Shown here: piece by piece, positions 1 through 8,947 of the stretch
Layout: the number at the start of each line of letters is the position of its first letter
Position numbering within the stretch: position 1 is the first letter of the stretch
Source of the DNA: Flavimaribacter sp039888615
Lineage (GTDB): Bacteria > Pseudomonadota > Alphaproteobacteria > Rhizobiales > Rhizobiaceae
Strand: one strand, 5' to 3'
DNA length: 64,000 bases
Assembly: GCA_039888615.1 (NCBI GenBank)
Contig: JBDQQS010000005.1
Position numbers and translations under genes: made by a program
Notes under the pieces: generated by a model
Database searches by the model: none
Seen by the model: only the letters and a program-made list of their open reading frames with translations
What the model was told of the DNA's origin: nothing

Positions 1-1
1 G

Positions 2-70
2 AAAGCTTTCGACGAGACCGGCATTTCCATTCCCTATCCGCATCAGGTTGAAATCAGGAAGGGCGACTGA
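2..70 (+). CDS. C-terminal end of an MscS-family mechanosensitive channel (partial)
   Basis: Only the last 22 codons and a TGA stop lie in the window; the gene enters from the left edge. The peptide contains AFDETGISIPYPHQVEI, which matches the typical C-terminal end of the cytoplasmic domain of small-conductance mechanosensitive channels (family pattern FxxxGIxIPFPQ). Such channels release solutes from the cytoplasm on hypo-osmotic shock. The gene converges on the next one with a 4-bp gap. The assignment rests on one short motif. Confidence 0.55.
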   Translation, partial: KAFDETGISIPYPHQVEIRKGD

Positions 71-74
71 CCAC

Positions 75-842
75 TCAGTCGTGCATCGCGGTTCTGTACA
101 TCTCGGCAAGCATCGCGGCGTAGCGGCGATAAGGGCCGGGGCCATAGCTGATGCGTGCGACGCCGGCCTGTGCAAGGTCGGCGTGTGACGGCGCGTCCGG
201 CATCATCATGATGTTGACGGGCAGCGAAGACGCCGCGCACAAATCCGCGACAAGATCGACATCGACGAGGCCAGGCGCGAAAAAGCCGCTGGCGCCGGCC
301 TCTGCATAGGCCTCAGCCCGGTCTTTGGCCGCCTGCAACAGCGCCGGATGCTTTGAGCGGTCGCGTTCCTTGAGAAAGATATCCGTGCGGGCGTTGACGA
401 AGAGGGCTATTCCGCTTTCAGCGCCTGCCTGAACAGCAGCCCGCAGCCGCGTCGCCTGGATGTCGATGTCATACAGACCCTCTCCGCCGACGATCTGATC
501 CTCGAAATTGACGCCGATTGCGCCGGACCGGATGATACGGATCACATTGGCCGCGACGCCTTCCGGCCCCGCCGCGTATCCGCCTTCGAAGTCCACTGTC
601 ATCGGAACGTCGACTGCCGCCGCAATGCGGCTCGTCACCACCTCCAAAAGCTCCAGCGGGATCGATTCCCCGTCCTGATAGCCGTGCGCGGCTGCGACCG
701 ACCAGCTTCCCGTCGCCACGGCCGGCGCGCCGGCGTCCGCGACGACCTTGGCGCTGCCTGCGTCCCAGATATTGAACAGGATGACCGGGTCGCCTTTGAC
801 ATGCAGGGCTGCGAATGCCGCCGCCTTCTCTGACTGATTCAT
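75..842 (-). CDS. Isocitrate lyase/phosphoenolpyruvate mutase superfamily protein
   Basis: The 255-residue protein is a (beta/alpha)8-barrel member of the PEP mutase/isocitrate lyase superfamily. Motifs visible in order are FNIWDAGSA near the N-terminus, TVDFEGGY (the Mg-binding Asp region), GVNFEDQ and FVNARTD, then a C-terminal APGLVD segment. Family members make or break C-C or C-P bonds of 2-oxo or phosphono acids (methylisocitrate lyase, oxaloacetate decarboxylase, PEP mutase). The isocitrate lyase KKCGH signature is absent, so it is not a true isocitrate lyase; substrate unknown. It overlaps the upstream ada-like gene by 4 bp (ATGA), indicating translational coupling. Cytoplasmic. A link to alkylation repair is not obvious; the pair may simply be co-transcribed. 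Confidence 0.85.
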   Translation of the reverse strand: MNQSEKAAAFAALHVKGDPVILFNIWDAGSAKVVADAGAPAVATGSWSVAAAHGYQDGESIPLELLEVVTSRIAAAVDVPMTVDFEGGYAAGPEGVAANVIRIIRSGAIGVNFEDQIVGGEGLYDIDIQATRLRAAVQAGAESGIALFVNARTDIFLKERDRSKHPALLQAAKDRAEAYAEAGASGFFAPGLVDVDLVADLCAASSLPVNIMMMPDAPSHADLAQAGVARISYGPGPYRRYAAMLAEMYRTAMHD

Positions 843-1927
843 GCAATTTCCTCCCGATGATCCGCGCGCCGGGCAGGCGACGCATATTGCCGCTCGAGTT
901 CGATAAGCTGCTGCTTGCGCCAGAGGCCGCCGCCATATCCGGTCAGCGAACCGTCCGCGCCGATGACCCTGTGGCAGGGCACGACAAGAGCGAGTTGATT
1001 GGCACCGTTGGCGCGCGCGACGGCGCGCGTCGCGGTCGGCCTTCCGATGGTTCGCGCGAGATCGCTGTAGCTGCGGGTTTCGCCGGCCGGTATTTCCCTC
1101 AGCGCCCGCCAGACCTCACGGGTAAACGAGCTTCCATGAAACTTCATGGGAACGGTAAACTCGGCGCTTTTGCCGGAGAAAAAGGCTGCGAGCTCCGCTT
1201 CCGCCTGTTCCGTCGGTGGTTCGCGGCCGATGCCGACCCCGCCTTTCGCATGGGCGCGCAGGCGCTTCAGTTCCGCCGGAAGCGCCTTTCTGTCGATGAA
1301 TTCCAGGAGATGCAGCACATGCCGATCGCTGACGGCGATCATGGCTCCGAGCGGCGTGTCGATCCAGCTTGCTTTCAGGAGTTCGCGCCCGGTGAAGGAG
1401 GCGGGCGGCTGACCGAGCAGTCGCGCGAAGGCGTTGCGAAAGCCGCTCGGCGAATCGAAACCGGCGTCAAGCTGGGCGTCTATGACGCGGCCTCCTTCCG
1501 ACAGTGTCTCGAAGCCCGATCGGATGCGTGTAAGCCGCGCCATTTCCAGAAACGTCATTCCATAGTGTCGCTTGAAGGCACGCCGCACGGTTGATGGATC
1601 CAGTCCCATGGCGGCCACGTCACCTTCATTCCAGTGATGCTCCGGACGCTCTTCGAGCGCGCTGACGAGCCGCTGGATAGAAGCGTCGGCTTCCGCCGCC
1701 GGCGCCATGGGAAGACACCGTTTGCACGGACGAAAACCGGCTTCCAGACACTCCTGCACGGACGCGAAGAACGTGCAATTTTCAGTCTTGGGTTTTCGCG
1801 CCGGACAAGACAATCGGCAGAATACGCCCGTGCTCGTCACGCCGACGAAGGCGCGTCCGTCATAGGCTTCGTCGCGGTCTAAAAGCGCCTGGTAGAGTGT
1901 GTCGTGGTTGGGCAATCGAAACAGCAT
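839..1927 (-). CDS. ada: Bifunctional Ada: methyl-responsive transcriptional activator and O6-methylguanine-DNA methyltransferase
   Basis: The 362-residue protein has the full Ada layout. The N-terminal domain has the four zinc cysteines C37, C41, C68 and C71, one of which accepts methyl groups from DNA phosphotriesters. An AraC-type helix-turn-helix follows (about 80-180). The C-terminal methyltransferase carries the active-site PCHRVIG motif with Cys near 318, which takes the alkyl group from O6-methylguanine. Length matches E. coli Ada (354). In the family, methylation of the N-terminal domain converts the protein into an activator of its own operon; here the operon would include the downstream PEP mutase-like gene, which overlaps by 4 bp. 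I did not find a convincing Ada box upstream (1928-2000). Confidence 0.93.
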   Translation of the reverse strand: MLFRLPNHDTLYQALLDRDEAYDGRAFVGVTSTGVFCRLSCPARKPKTENCTFFASVQECLEAGFRPCKRCLPMAPAAEADASIQRLVSALEERPEHHWNEGDVAAMGLDPSTVRRAFKRHYGMTFLEMARLTRIRSGFETLSEGGRVIDAQLDAGFDSPSGFRNAFARLLGQPPASFTGRELLKASWIDTPLGAMIAVSDRHVLHLLEFIDRKALPAELKRLRAHAKGGVGIGREPPTEQAEAELAAFFSGKSAEFTVPMKFHGSSFTREVWRALREIPAGETRSYSDLARTIGRPTATRAVARANGANQLALVVPCHRVIGADGSLTGYGGGLWRKQQLIELERQYASPARRADHREEIA

Positions 1928-2104
1928 GGCGGTACTTTAATGCGTCGCCGCCTGGCTGTCAGTCTCATTTCGGGCGTCGATATTACGGAAGCAATCTTGT
2001 TCTCGCTTGAAGCCGCGGACCTAGGTCCAAACGGAAGCTATTGCGCTGCTTTTCCTGATAGGATGAGAAAGAATGCAGCGTCGCGTATCGGCAGTACGAC
2101 GAGA

Positions 2105-2869
2105 TCAGTCCGTCAGCTTGCGGAACGCCCACGGGGCAATAAACCTTTCGAGAGTATCGAAAACGGTAAACAAAGCAACCCCGAAAAGCAGCAGAATGGA
2201 CAGCGCCGCAAAAGCGAGCGGCATATTCATTCCGTTAGTCGAGAGAATGAGGACGTATCCGAGACCGGAACCGGCGGCAATCATTTCTCCAACGACATTT
2301 CCAATAAAAGCTCCAGCGACGGCGACCTTAAGAGACGCCGAAAAGTACGGCAGTGTATTCGGTACGCCAATCTTGCGGAATATCTGCGCCCGTGTAGCGC
2401 CAATGGTGCGGAGCATTTCCCAAAGCTCGCTTTCAATCGTGCGAAGGCCCGTCACGACGTTTACCGTAACTGGGAAGAATGCGATCAATAAACCCGCGAG
2501 AACCTTCGGGAACATTCCGGTGCCGAACCAGACCACGAAGATCGGAATAAATGCAGACATCGGCAGCGCATGCAGCCCTCCCAGAATAGGATACAGCAAT
2601 CGACTGACGCCGGGCGAATAGCCTATCGCCAGTCCCGCCAGCATTCCCAGTCCTGCTCCAAGCACCAGACTGAGAAGCGTGCCCCCGAGCGTCACCATAC
2701 TGTGGCGCCACAACACCGACATATGCGGCAGCATCGCTTCGAAGACCTCCGAAGGCGCCGGCAGGATAAAAGATGGAACGCCGGAGATGTGCACCCCCAT
2801 TTCCCAGAGAACGAACAGAAGGATAAGGGCGAGGAGGCTCTCAATGGCCGGATTTCTGAACGAGCGCAT
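2105..2869 (-). CDS. ABC transporter permease, SsuC/TauC (nitrate/sulfonate/taurine) type
   Basis: Inner-membrane permease of 254 residues with about six predicted hydrophobic segments and the BPD inner-membrane domain. The EAA loop is visible as EMLRTIGATRAQIFRKIGVP, which docks on the ATPase. It is the last gene of a leftward operon creatininase - binding protein - ATPase - permease, with a 2-bp gap after the ATPase gene. The family imports sulfonates, nitrate, thiamine precursors and other small nitrogen compounds. Here the linked hydrolase suggests a cyclic amide or related nitrogen compound, which is inference. Confidence 0.9.
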   Translation of the reverse strand: MRSFRNPAIESLLALILLFVLWEMGVHISGVPSFILPAPSEVFEAMLPHMSVLWRHSMVTLGGTLLSLVLGAGLGMLAGLAIGYSPGVSRLLYPILGGLHALPMSAFIPIFVVWFGTGMFPKVLAGLLIAFFPVTVNVVTGLRTIESELWEMLRTIGATRAQIFRKIGVPNTLPYFSASLKVAVAGAFIGNVVGEMIAAGSGLGYVLILSTNGMNMPLAFAALSILLLFGVALFTVFDTLERFIAPWAFRKLTD

Positions 2870-2871
2870 GG

Positions 2872-3693
2872 TTATCGGTCAATTCTGCGGCGAAGATCGG
2901 AGATCTGCTCCGCGAAGTGGGGCGTCGCCGGCCAATCCAGCGTTCTCGAATCGGGAGCGGCAATTTGCTGCTCATGAACGATCCGACCCGGTCTTTTGGA
3001 AACAACCAGCACCCGGTCTGAAAGAAAAACAGCTTCATTGATCTGATGGGTGATCAGCACGGTGGTGCATCCCATTTTCTGATGCAGAGCAGTCAATACG
3101 AGCCACATATCTTCACGCGTAAAGGCGTCGAGCGCAGCAAACGGTTCATCGAGAAGCAGAATTTCTGGATCGTTTATAAGCGCGCGGCAAAGGCTCACCC
3201 GCTGTCGCATTCCGCCGGACAGTTCCCAGACGGCGCGTTTCTCGAATCCTGACAACCCCACCGTCGCCAGCAACGCCTCGGCCTTGTCGGCGACTTCCCT
3301 GCGCGGCTTGTTTCGTATCTCCACCGGCAGGAGAACGTTGTCCATGACGTTGCGCCAGGGAAGCAACAAGGCGTCCTGAAACGCCATGCCGATTGCCTGT
3401 GGTGTGTGCTCCAGACGTTGGCCGTCTTGGAGAATTACTCCTTTTGTCGGCCGTACTGCGCCAGTGATCAACTTCAACATCGTGGTTTTGCCGCTGCCTG
3501 AAGGACCGACAAAGCTCACGAACTCGCCCTTTCTGATCCGCCAATTCACCCCTTCAAGCGCAAGCACCGAGTCGCGATTTCCACGTTTCCCGGAGTGTTC
3601 GAAGCGGACGGTGACTTGACGAGCCTCAAAAAGGGGAGGCGCGTCGCCCCCCCCTTCCCCAATTATTGGCGTTGCTTCGGGTTGCGATTTCAC
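2872..3693 (-). CDS. ABC transporter ATP-binding protein, SsuB/TauB type
   Basis: Cytoplasmic ATPase of 273 residues that powers the adjacent importer. It shows Walker A GPSGSGKT (residues 63-70), the Q-loop segment FQDALLLPW, the signature LSGGMRQRVSLCRAL, Walker B ILLLDEPFAALD and the H-loop ITHQINEA. An N-terminal stretch of about 20 residues precedes the ABC domain. It starts with GTG, whose bases overlap the TGA stop of the binding-protein gene (GTGA, 4 bp), so translation is coupled. The C-terminal part resembles the nitrate/sulfonate/bicarbonate class. Confidence 0.93.
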   Translation of the reverse strand: MKSQPEATPIIGEGGGDAPPLFEARQVTVRFEHSGKRGNRDSVLALEGVNWRIRKGEFVSFVGPSGSGKTTMLKLITGAVRPTKGVILQDGQRLEHTPQAIGMAFQDALLLPWRNVMDNVLLPVEIRNKPRREVADKAEALLATVGLSGFEKRAVWELSGGMRQRVSLCRALINDPEILLLDEPFAALDAFTREDMWLVLTALHQKMGCTTVLITHQINEAVFLSDRVLVVSKRPGRIVHEQQIAAPDSRTLDWPATPHFAEQISDLRRRIDR

Positions 3694-4709
3694 TCGTTTA
3701 TGGCCAGCTCTTTGGCTGAGGGCAGATACGCGGACGAGAAAACCTCTGAAGCTGTTGGAACGCGGGGCATTTCGAACGCCGCAGCGAGCAGATCGATGAA
3801 GCCCTGCACGTCTTCTTCCGAGTGGTAGGCGAGGCCATTCTCAAGCACATTTGGCGTAAAATAGTAGTTTTCGATGGAGTAGGCCAGATCGGCTTCTTCA
3901 ACCTCGCGTGTCAGCAGGGGCTCGCGCTCCATCAGAACGTCGATGGCTGCCGTCGGATCCTTATAGGAATCGATCAGTCCAAGTGCATAGCCGCGAACCA
4001 CTGCCTTGGCCGCTTCCGGATTTGCTTCAGCCCATGATTTCTGCAGGATCAGACCATTGCCATATAGGTTCTCGACATAGTCGGAGAACTTGAATTCGTA
4101 GAGTTCCTCTTTAGGCACGCCCATGCGCGCAAAGTTCGAGATAGCGGATGCCGCGAACTGGCCAATGCCGTCGGACTCTCCGTTGGAAACTGTCACGCCC
4201 AGCAATTCGGGGCCGACCTCCAGCCATTTGACCGAATCGGGGGCTACTCCTGTGGCTTCGGCAAAGGGTGGAAATATCGCTTGTGTGGTGGAGTTGGGCT
4301 GTGTGCTGATTGTCCGACCAGCTAGATCGAGCGGCTCCTTTATGCCTGTCGAGAGAGGACCGACGATCGCATCGGGAGAAGCGTCGTAGGAGATCATCAC
4401 CGCGATGGCGTCAAGGTCGGGGTTTTCGGCGATGGCGCGGACAAGAGCCGGGAGTGACCCCGTCCCGGCCTGATACGTGCCAGCTGCTACCTTGGCAACG
4501 ACGTCCGAGGATCCGAAGCCGCGCTGGACGTCAACGTCGGCGCCGCCTTCTTCAAAATACCCTCGCTCATCCGCCAGGAGCAGTGGTGAACTGCCGCCAT
4601 TCAGGACCCATCCACTGTTGAGTGTGACCGGCGCCATCTCAGCGATAGCGGCATGATTCAGTGTGGCTGAAAGGACTATTCCAAGGGCAAGGCTAAGAGA
4701 CTTGTGCAT
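3690..4709 (-). CDS. ABC transporter substrate-binding protein, NMT1/SsuA-like
   Basis: Periplasmic solute receptor of 339 residues. The start at 4709 is preferred because it begins a clean signal peptide (MHKSLSLALGIVLSATLNHAAIA) cleaved near AIA/EM; an in-frame start further upstream would add 26 residues lacking signal character. The mature domain has the NMT1/THI5-SsuA pattern: LLLADERGYFEEGGADVDV near the N-terminus, then VAAGTYQAGTGSLPAL and LAGRTISTQPNSTT. It lies between the creatininase-type gene (14-bp gap) and the ATPase gene (4-bp overlap). The ligand cannot be read from sequence. Confidence 0.9.
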   Translation of the reverse strand: MHKSLSLALGIVLSATLNHAAIAEMAPVTLNSGWVLNGGSSPLLLADERGYFEEGGADVDVQRGFGSSDVVAKVAAGTYQAGTGSLPALVRAIAENPDLDAIAVMISYDASPDAIVGPLSTGIKEPLDLAGRTISTQPNSTTQAIFPPFAEATGVAPDSVKWLEVGPELLGVTVSNGESDGIGQFAASAISNFARMGVPKEELYEFKFSDYVENLYGNGLILQKSWAEANPEAAKAVVRGYALGLIDSYKDPTAAIDVLMEREPLLTREVEEADLAYSIENYYFTPNVLENGLAYHSEEDVQGFIDLLAAAFEMPRVPTASEVFSSAYLPSAKELAINE

Positions 4710-4723
4710 AATCTGGCTCCATA

Positions 4724-5596
4724 TCAGTAACTGTAAGATTTCGAGAGACTGCCGTAACAGTTGTCCGCGACAACCTTGGACACCCATTCCGCAAGCGCAT
4801 CGAGAAGCATGTCGCCCATCTCGGGCGTCGCAGCGGATGGAAAACCCAATATGCCGCCATATTCGGGGTCGGAATTGGTGTTGCTTCGAGGCGCATAAAC
4901 GCCGCCTCCGGAAGCAACCGGGCTTGCGTAGGGAAGGTCCGGCGGCGCCGACTTCAGTACGTAGTCTTTCATCATGTCGATCCTAACGAGCTCCGGATGC
5001 TGCCAAAGCAGCCGCGCCGTTTCGCCCATGCCGCCATGACCGTCGCGGGCGTCGAGGGGGATGTTATTTCGCGTTTCCTCGGGAAGCGCTTCGAGTAATT
5101 TCGGCAGGATTTGCACCACATAGGGCAGCCAATTCAGAACGATGACCTTGAGAGCATCGTTCGTTTCGCTTGCCAGCTCGCGCGCCGCGACCATCAATGC
5201 GCCCAAACTCATGTCGTGCCCCATACACAATGCGATGTTCACGACTCCGTCGCGGTGCAGGTTCAGGCAAATCTCCTTCACCAGCTTGATCAACGTGGTG
5301 GGTTTGATATCGATCGAGCCGCGGAAGCGCAGGTTCGGAACGGGTCCAAATGGAATTGTTGGCCCGAAGATCGCATGTTTGCCGGCGTCCTCCAATTTGA
5401 GAACCGCTCTTCGCACGATCTCTTCTATCTGAAAATTATCCTGACCCAGAGGCAGATGACCGGCATGCTGTTCGATGGCTCCGACCGGCACGAGCACAAC
5501 ATCGGTCAACTCCAGCTTCTCGCGCAGTTCGTGAGATGTCATCGTGACCCATGATTTGGGTCCCCTGACCGAATACAGTATGTCGGCATTAGCCAT
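4724..5596 (-). CDS. Creatininase-family amidohydrolase (copy 1)
   Basis: Metal-dependent amidohydrolase of 290 residues, creatininase/formamidase fold. Candidate metal ligands are E42 and H44 in GAIEQHAGHLP, D53 in GQDN, H127 in CMGHDMS and E192 in HGGMGETA. Classic members carry NGHGGN or NGHYEN at the fourth position and HAGExETS at the fifth, so this protein departs from them at conserved positions. It is the first gene of the leftward operon that also encodes an SsuABC-type importer. A close paralogue lies at 6771-7640, past a LysR gene; they share identical blocks such as CMGHDMSLGALMVAARELAS. Creatininase itself opens cyclic creatinine; the real substrate here is unknown, but a cyclic or N-formyl amide delivered by the linked importer is a sensible guess. 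Confidence 0.88.
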   Translation of the reverse strand: MANADILYSVRGPKSWVTMTSHELREKLELTDVVLVPVGAIEQHAGHLPLGQDNFQIEEIVRRAVLKLEDAGKHAIFGPTIPFGPVPNLRFRGSIDIKPTTLIKLVKEICLNLHRDGVVNIALCMGHDMSLGALMVAARELASETNDALKVIVLNWLPYVVQILPKLLEALPEETRNNIPLDARDGHGGMGETARLLWQHPELVRIDMMKDYVLKSAPPDLPYASPVASGGGVYAPRSNTNSDPEYGGILGFPSAATPEMGDMLLDALAEWVSKVVADNCYGSLSKSYSY

Positions 5597-5677
5597 TCAG
5601 TTCGCTCCATTTCGGATTTACGCGAACAGAGAATGCCATTTCCGGCTTCGGAGAAAGCACTGATTGTCGAGCATTGC

Positions 5678-5694
5678 GATGCCGAAAAGGCATC
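5678..5694 (-). terminator. Hairpin after the LysR gene, possible weak terminator
   Basis: A 6-bp perfect stem (GATGCC / GGCATC) with a 5-nt loop lies just beyond the LysR stop codon, in the 112-bp gap before the creatininase operon. No T-run follows, so an intrinsic terminator is not well supported; it could equally be a chance hairpin. Confidence 0.3.
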
Positions 5695-5708
5695 AGTAGG
5701 TAAATCCT

Positions 5709-6626
5709 TCAGCTTTCCTCTGCAAAGGAGGCGGCGAAGGACAGCGCATTGCGCAACTCTTCGACAAAAACGTTCACGATCGGATTGGCGGTGGTTCCGG
5801 TTCTGGCAACCAGGGTTAAATGCTGTCCTCCGAGTCGTCCGCTTTCTATCTTTCGAAAAACGAGCTGACCGCTGATGCACTCCCGGCTCGCATCGAAGGG
5901 ATTGAGAAGCGTTGCGTAGTCGCCGGTCGCTACAATTCGCTTCAGTGTCTCGATTGAATTTGTCTGCACTGCGGGAGTCAGGGACATGCCGTGTCGCGCC
6001 AGCGCCTGTTCGATCGTATTGCGCATCGAAGAACCATTTTCCGTCAGTACGAACTTGTGGTTCATCAGATCCGAAAACCGCACGCTCTTCTGTGTCGCGA
6101 GTGGGTGATAAGGCGCAACCACAACGCCGAACTCGGTTTTCAGCATCATAAGATTTCGGAGGCCGGCGTTTGGCATGAGGTAGTATCCAAGGCCGAGATC
6201 AACCTCGCCTTCAGACACCGCCACGCCGATATCCTGTGCTGGCATAGAGCGCAGTCCCATCTGTATGAAAGGTCGGGTTGAAAGGAAGTTGGATATGATC
6301 TCGGGCATCGGCCCGTCTGCAAGACCGGGTGTAGTGGCGATGGTAACGATTCCTCGCTGGTTGCCGCGTAGCGCGTCGATCCGTGCGAATGCCCGCGCTT
6401 CAGCCTTCAGGGTCTCGCGCACATGTTCAATTATGATCTCTCCGACTGCGGTCAGTTTCAGCCGCCGCGGCAACCTCTCGAACAGTTGACATCCCAACGC
6501 GTCCTCCAAGGCAAGCAACTGTCGATTCACAGCCGACGAAGCAACGTGCAGTTCGCCCGCTGCCGCGCGGATCGATTTGTGGCGGGCGATAGCGTCGAGA
6601 TACCGGAGACGTTGAGAATGCAACAT
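5709..6626 (-). CDS. LysR-family transcriptional regulator
   Basis: The 305-residue protein has an N-terminal winged helix-turn-helix (about 5-65, with IRAAAGELHVASSAVNRQL) and a LysR substrate-binding domain (about 90-290). It is set between two creatininase-family genes: it is divergent from copy 2 (144-bp intergenic region) and upstream of copy 1 on the same strand. LysR regulators usually control the divergent gene and nearby operons in response to a pathway metabolite, so it probably controls both creatininase units and the importer. That is inference from position. Confidence 0.92.
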   Translation of the reverse strand: MLHSQRLRYLDAIARHKSIRAAAGELHVASSAVNRQLLALEDALGCQLFERLPRRLKLTAVGEIIIEHVRETLKAEARAFARIDALRGNQRGIVTIATTPGLADGPMPEIISNFLSTRPFIQMGLRSMPAQDIGVAVSEGEVDLGLGYYLMPNAGLRNLMMLKTEFGVVVAPYHPLATQKSVRFSDLMNHKFVLTENGSSMRNTIEQALARHGMSLTPAVQTNSIETLKRIVATGDYATLLNPFDASRECISGQLVFRKIESGRLGGQHLTLVARTGTTANPIVNVFVEELRNALSFAASFAEES

Positions 6627-6770
6627 AGGACAATAATCCTGACCGATGACTGTTTGGCAGCATGATGCGCGAGAAAGGGTTCTTTGAACAGACCAAGACC
6701 TTTTCTATTCTCCAGTCGGGAAACATGCTGGCCGTCAGCCGGGTTCAGGAAAGGAGAACACGAAGATTCC

Positions 6771-7640
6771 ATGAACGACGAAATCCTCTATTCCGTTCGA
6801 GGTCCAGCATCCTGGTCGACCATGACGTCACAGGAGTTGGATAGAAAATTGCGCGATACAGATGTCGCTCTCGTGCCCCTTGGCGCCATTGAGCAACATG
6901 CCGGTCATTTGCCGCTTGGTCAGGATAACTTCCAGATAGAGGAAATCGTCCGCCGGGCCTGGCTGAAACTAGAAGACGCGGGCCACGCGGCTGTCATCGG
7001 TCCGACAATCCCGTTTGCACCTGTTTCGAACCTCCAGTTCAAAGGGTCCATCGACATCAGTCCCACGCTCTTGATTGAACTTGTGAAAGAGGTCTGCCTC
7101 AATCTGCATCGCGACGGCGTCAATAACATCGCCTTATGTATGGGGCACGATATGAGCCTCGGCGCTCTGATGGTCGCAGCGCGAGAGCTCGCTAGCGAAA
7201 CGTCCGACAAACTGAGACCCGTGGTTATCAACTGGCTGCCACTGGTCTCGCGCATGGCGCCGGACATCCGTCGCAGAATCCCCGATGATATTTTCAACAT
7301 GGTGCCCCCCAATGCACGCGATGGCCACGGCGGCGCTGGCGAAACTGCGCGCATGATGTGGCAGAACGCGGAACTGGTCGTTATGGAGCGCCACCGCGAC
7401 TACCGAAGCGAGACGCAACCCGGAGACCTGCCGTTTCTCGGCCCTGTTGTATCCGGTGGCGGACTTTACGTGCCTCGCAAGACAACCAACACAGATCCCG
7501 AATTTGAAGGAATACTCGGATACCCATCAATAGCGACGCCGGAACTCGGCGATGCACTTTACGATGGATTGGCGAGTTGGGTGGCGGGCGTCGTACAGGA
7601 GCACTGTTACGGAGAACTGCCTGGTTCCTACAACTACTAA
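6771..7640 (+). CDS. Creatininase-family amidohydrolase (copy 2)
   Basis: Paralogue of the protein at 4724-5596, 289 residues. The start at 6771 is preferred: it has an AAGGAG about 14 bp upstream and aligns with copy 1 from the first residues (DEILYSVRGPASW against ADILYSVRGPKSW). Candidate metal ligands are E41 and H43 (GAIEQHAGHLP) and D52 (GQDN), plus the His of CMGHDMS and the Glu of HGGAGETA. Both copies end in nearly the same way (CYGSLSKSYSY and CYGELPGSYNY). It is transcribed away from the LysR gene and converges on the TauE/SafE gene with a 3-bp gap. The two copies may act on different steps or substrates, or one may be a recent duplicate. Confidence 0.88.
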   Translation: MNDEILYSVRGPASWSTMTSQELDRKLRDTDVALVPLGAIEQHAGHLPLGQDNFQIEEIVRRAWLKLEDAGHAAVIGPTIPFAPVSNLQFKGSIDISPTLLIELVKEVCLNLHRDGVNNIALCMGHDMSLGALMVAARELASETSDKLRPVVINWLPLVSRMAPDIRRRIPDDIFNMVPPNARDGHGGAGETARMMWQNAELVVMERHRDYRSETQPGDLPFLGPVVSGGGLYVPRKTTNTDPEFEGILGYPSIATPELGDALYDGLASWVAGVVQEHCYGELPGSYNY

Positions 7641-7643
7641 ATC

Positions 7644-8729
7644 TCATTGTTGCGCTTCGGTGTGAACATGCGGCTCGATCTCCTCGACGCCGAGGCTCGA
7701 CAGATGCGCCTCGTGGCTGACATCGGAGACCGGCCGGTCGCCGGCCAGCACATCGCCGTAGCGGCGCAGACGTTCGAAAGCATAGAGGAGAATTCCGACC
7801 AGGACGCAGGCGACCGCGATGCCCAACCATCCGAGCGAGGGAAAGGCGTTGAAGCAGGTCCAGACATATTGTCCGACGCACAGGATCGCCACTAAAAACA
7901 GCGTCGGCTTGCGGCCAATCAGGCTGACGATGAAGACGCCAAGCGGCGCGCCGAGCGCCACGACCGGCGCAGCCGCAAGCCAGTTCTCGTAGGTCCCGGG
8001 CTGCATTCCGGTGGTGAATTGCTTGATCAGGACGCCGTAGACCGAACAGTACGCCATGATGATCACCGACGTCGGGATGGCGATCTTGAGGTCCGTGCGG
8101 AACAGCAGAACGAGGCAGGCGTAGACCACCATGTCGATGCCGACGCCTGTAACGGAAACCACGGTCGCGCCGGCGAAAAAGCCGAGAACCGCGCCAATAC
8201 GGAAATCCCAGGTCTCGCTGAACTCCGTCATGCCCTGATGACTGGCGATTTCTCCCAGGCGATAGAGATGCAGAAGTCCGAACCCGCACCAGATGACGGC
8301 GAATGATATCTTGATCCAGAGATCGGAAAACAGTGGCGCGACAAAGAATATGCCGAGTGGAACGCCGAGCGTCGCTCCAAGCATGGCCCCGAACAGCATG
8401 GAGCGGGCAAGACCCTGCCGTCTGCACAGGATGAAGATGCTGGCGCTGGTCATGCCGATTGACTGGACAGCGAAACTGAAATCCCTGCCCATGCTCGCTG
8501 GCATGTCGAAGAAGAGAACGAGGACTGGAAACCCCACAGTCCCGCCGCCCATCGGGGTCGAACCGGCCACATAACTGCCAAGAGCCATGGCCGCGGCGAT
8601 CGGCCAGTGGGCGAGCGTCGCGGCGACATTGTCCATTCCGAACACCAGCCAGGTCCAGGCGGTGTAGAACGCGCCAAGCCAGAGGAACCACAGCCAGAGA
8701 TGGTTGCGCCTTGCGGTGGATATGGACAT
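7644..8729 (-). CDS. TauE/SafE (TSUP) family membrane permease
   Basis: Integral membrane protein of 361 residues with about eight hydrophobic segments arranged in two related halves, as in the sulfite/sulfonate exporter TauE/SafE family. The repeated family feature is seen as GSTPMGGGTVGFPVL in the first half and ATVVSVTGVGIDMVVY in the second. The start at 8729 (MSISTARRNHLWLWF) is chosen because the first membrane segment begins soon after; the longer reading adds 54 polar residues. The C-terminus ends in a polar, Glu/His-containing tail. The family moves small anions such as sulfite, sulfoacetate or acetate-type compounds. It is divergent from the alpha/beta hydrolase gene; no substrate can be assigned. 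Confidence 0.88.
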   Translation of the reverse strand: MSISTARRNHLWLWFLWLGAFYTAWTWLVFGMDNVAATLAHWPIAAAMALGSYVAGSTPMGGGTVGFPVLVLFFDMPASMGRDFSFAVQSIGMTSASIFILCRRQGLARSMLFGAMLGATLGVPLGIFFVAPLFSDLWIKISFAVIWCGFGLLHLYRLGEIASHQGMTEFSETWDFRIGAVLGFFAGATVVSVTGVGIDMVVYACLVLLFRTDLKIAIPTSVIIMAYCSVYGVLIKQFTTGMQPGTYENWLAAAPVVALGAPLGVFIVSLIGRKPTLFLVAILCVGQYVWTCFNAFPSLGWLGIAVACVLVGILLYAFERLRRYGDVLAGDRPVSDVSHEAHLSSLGVEEIEPHVHTEAQQ

Positions 8730-8947
8730 GGATGTTTCTTGCCGAAGCTCTCGTTCTTGTGTTTTCTTCGCCTGTCGGACGCTTCCCCGGGGATGACGGT
8801 TTTCCGCCTTTTGTTCTTTGACGGGACTCTTTAGCGTTCTCTCGTGAAATAGACCAGTCCTCGAGGTGATCTCATGCGTCGTTCCACCCACCTTGACAGG
8901 ACTGCGCGCTTCGCTTCACCGTTGTCTGGCGAAACAGGAGCGGTAAC

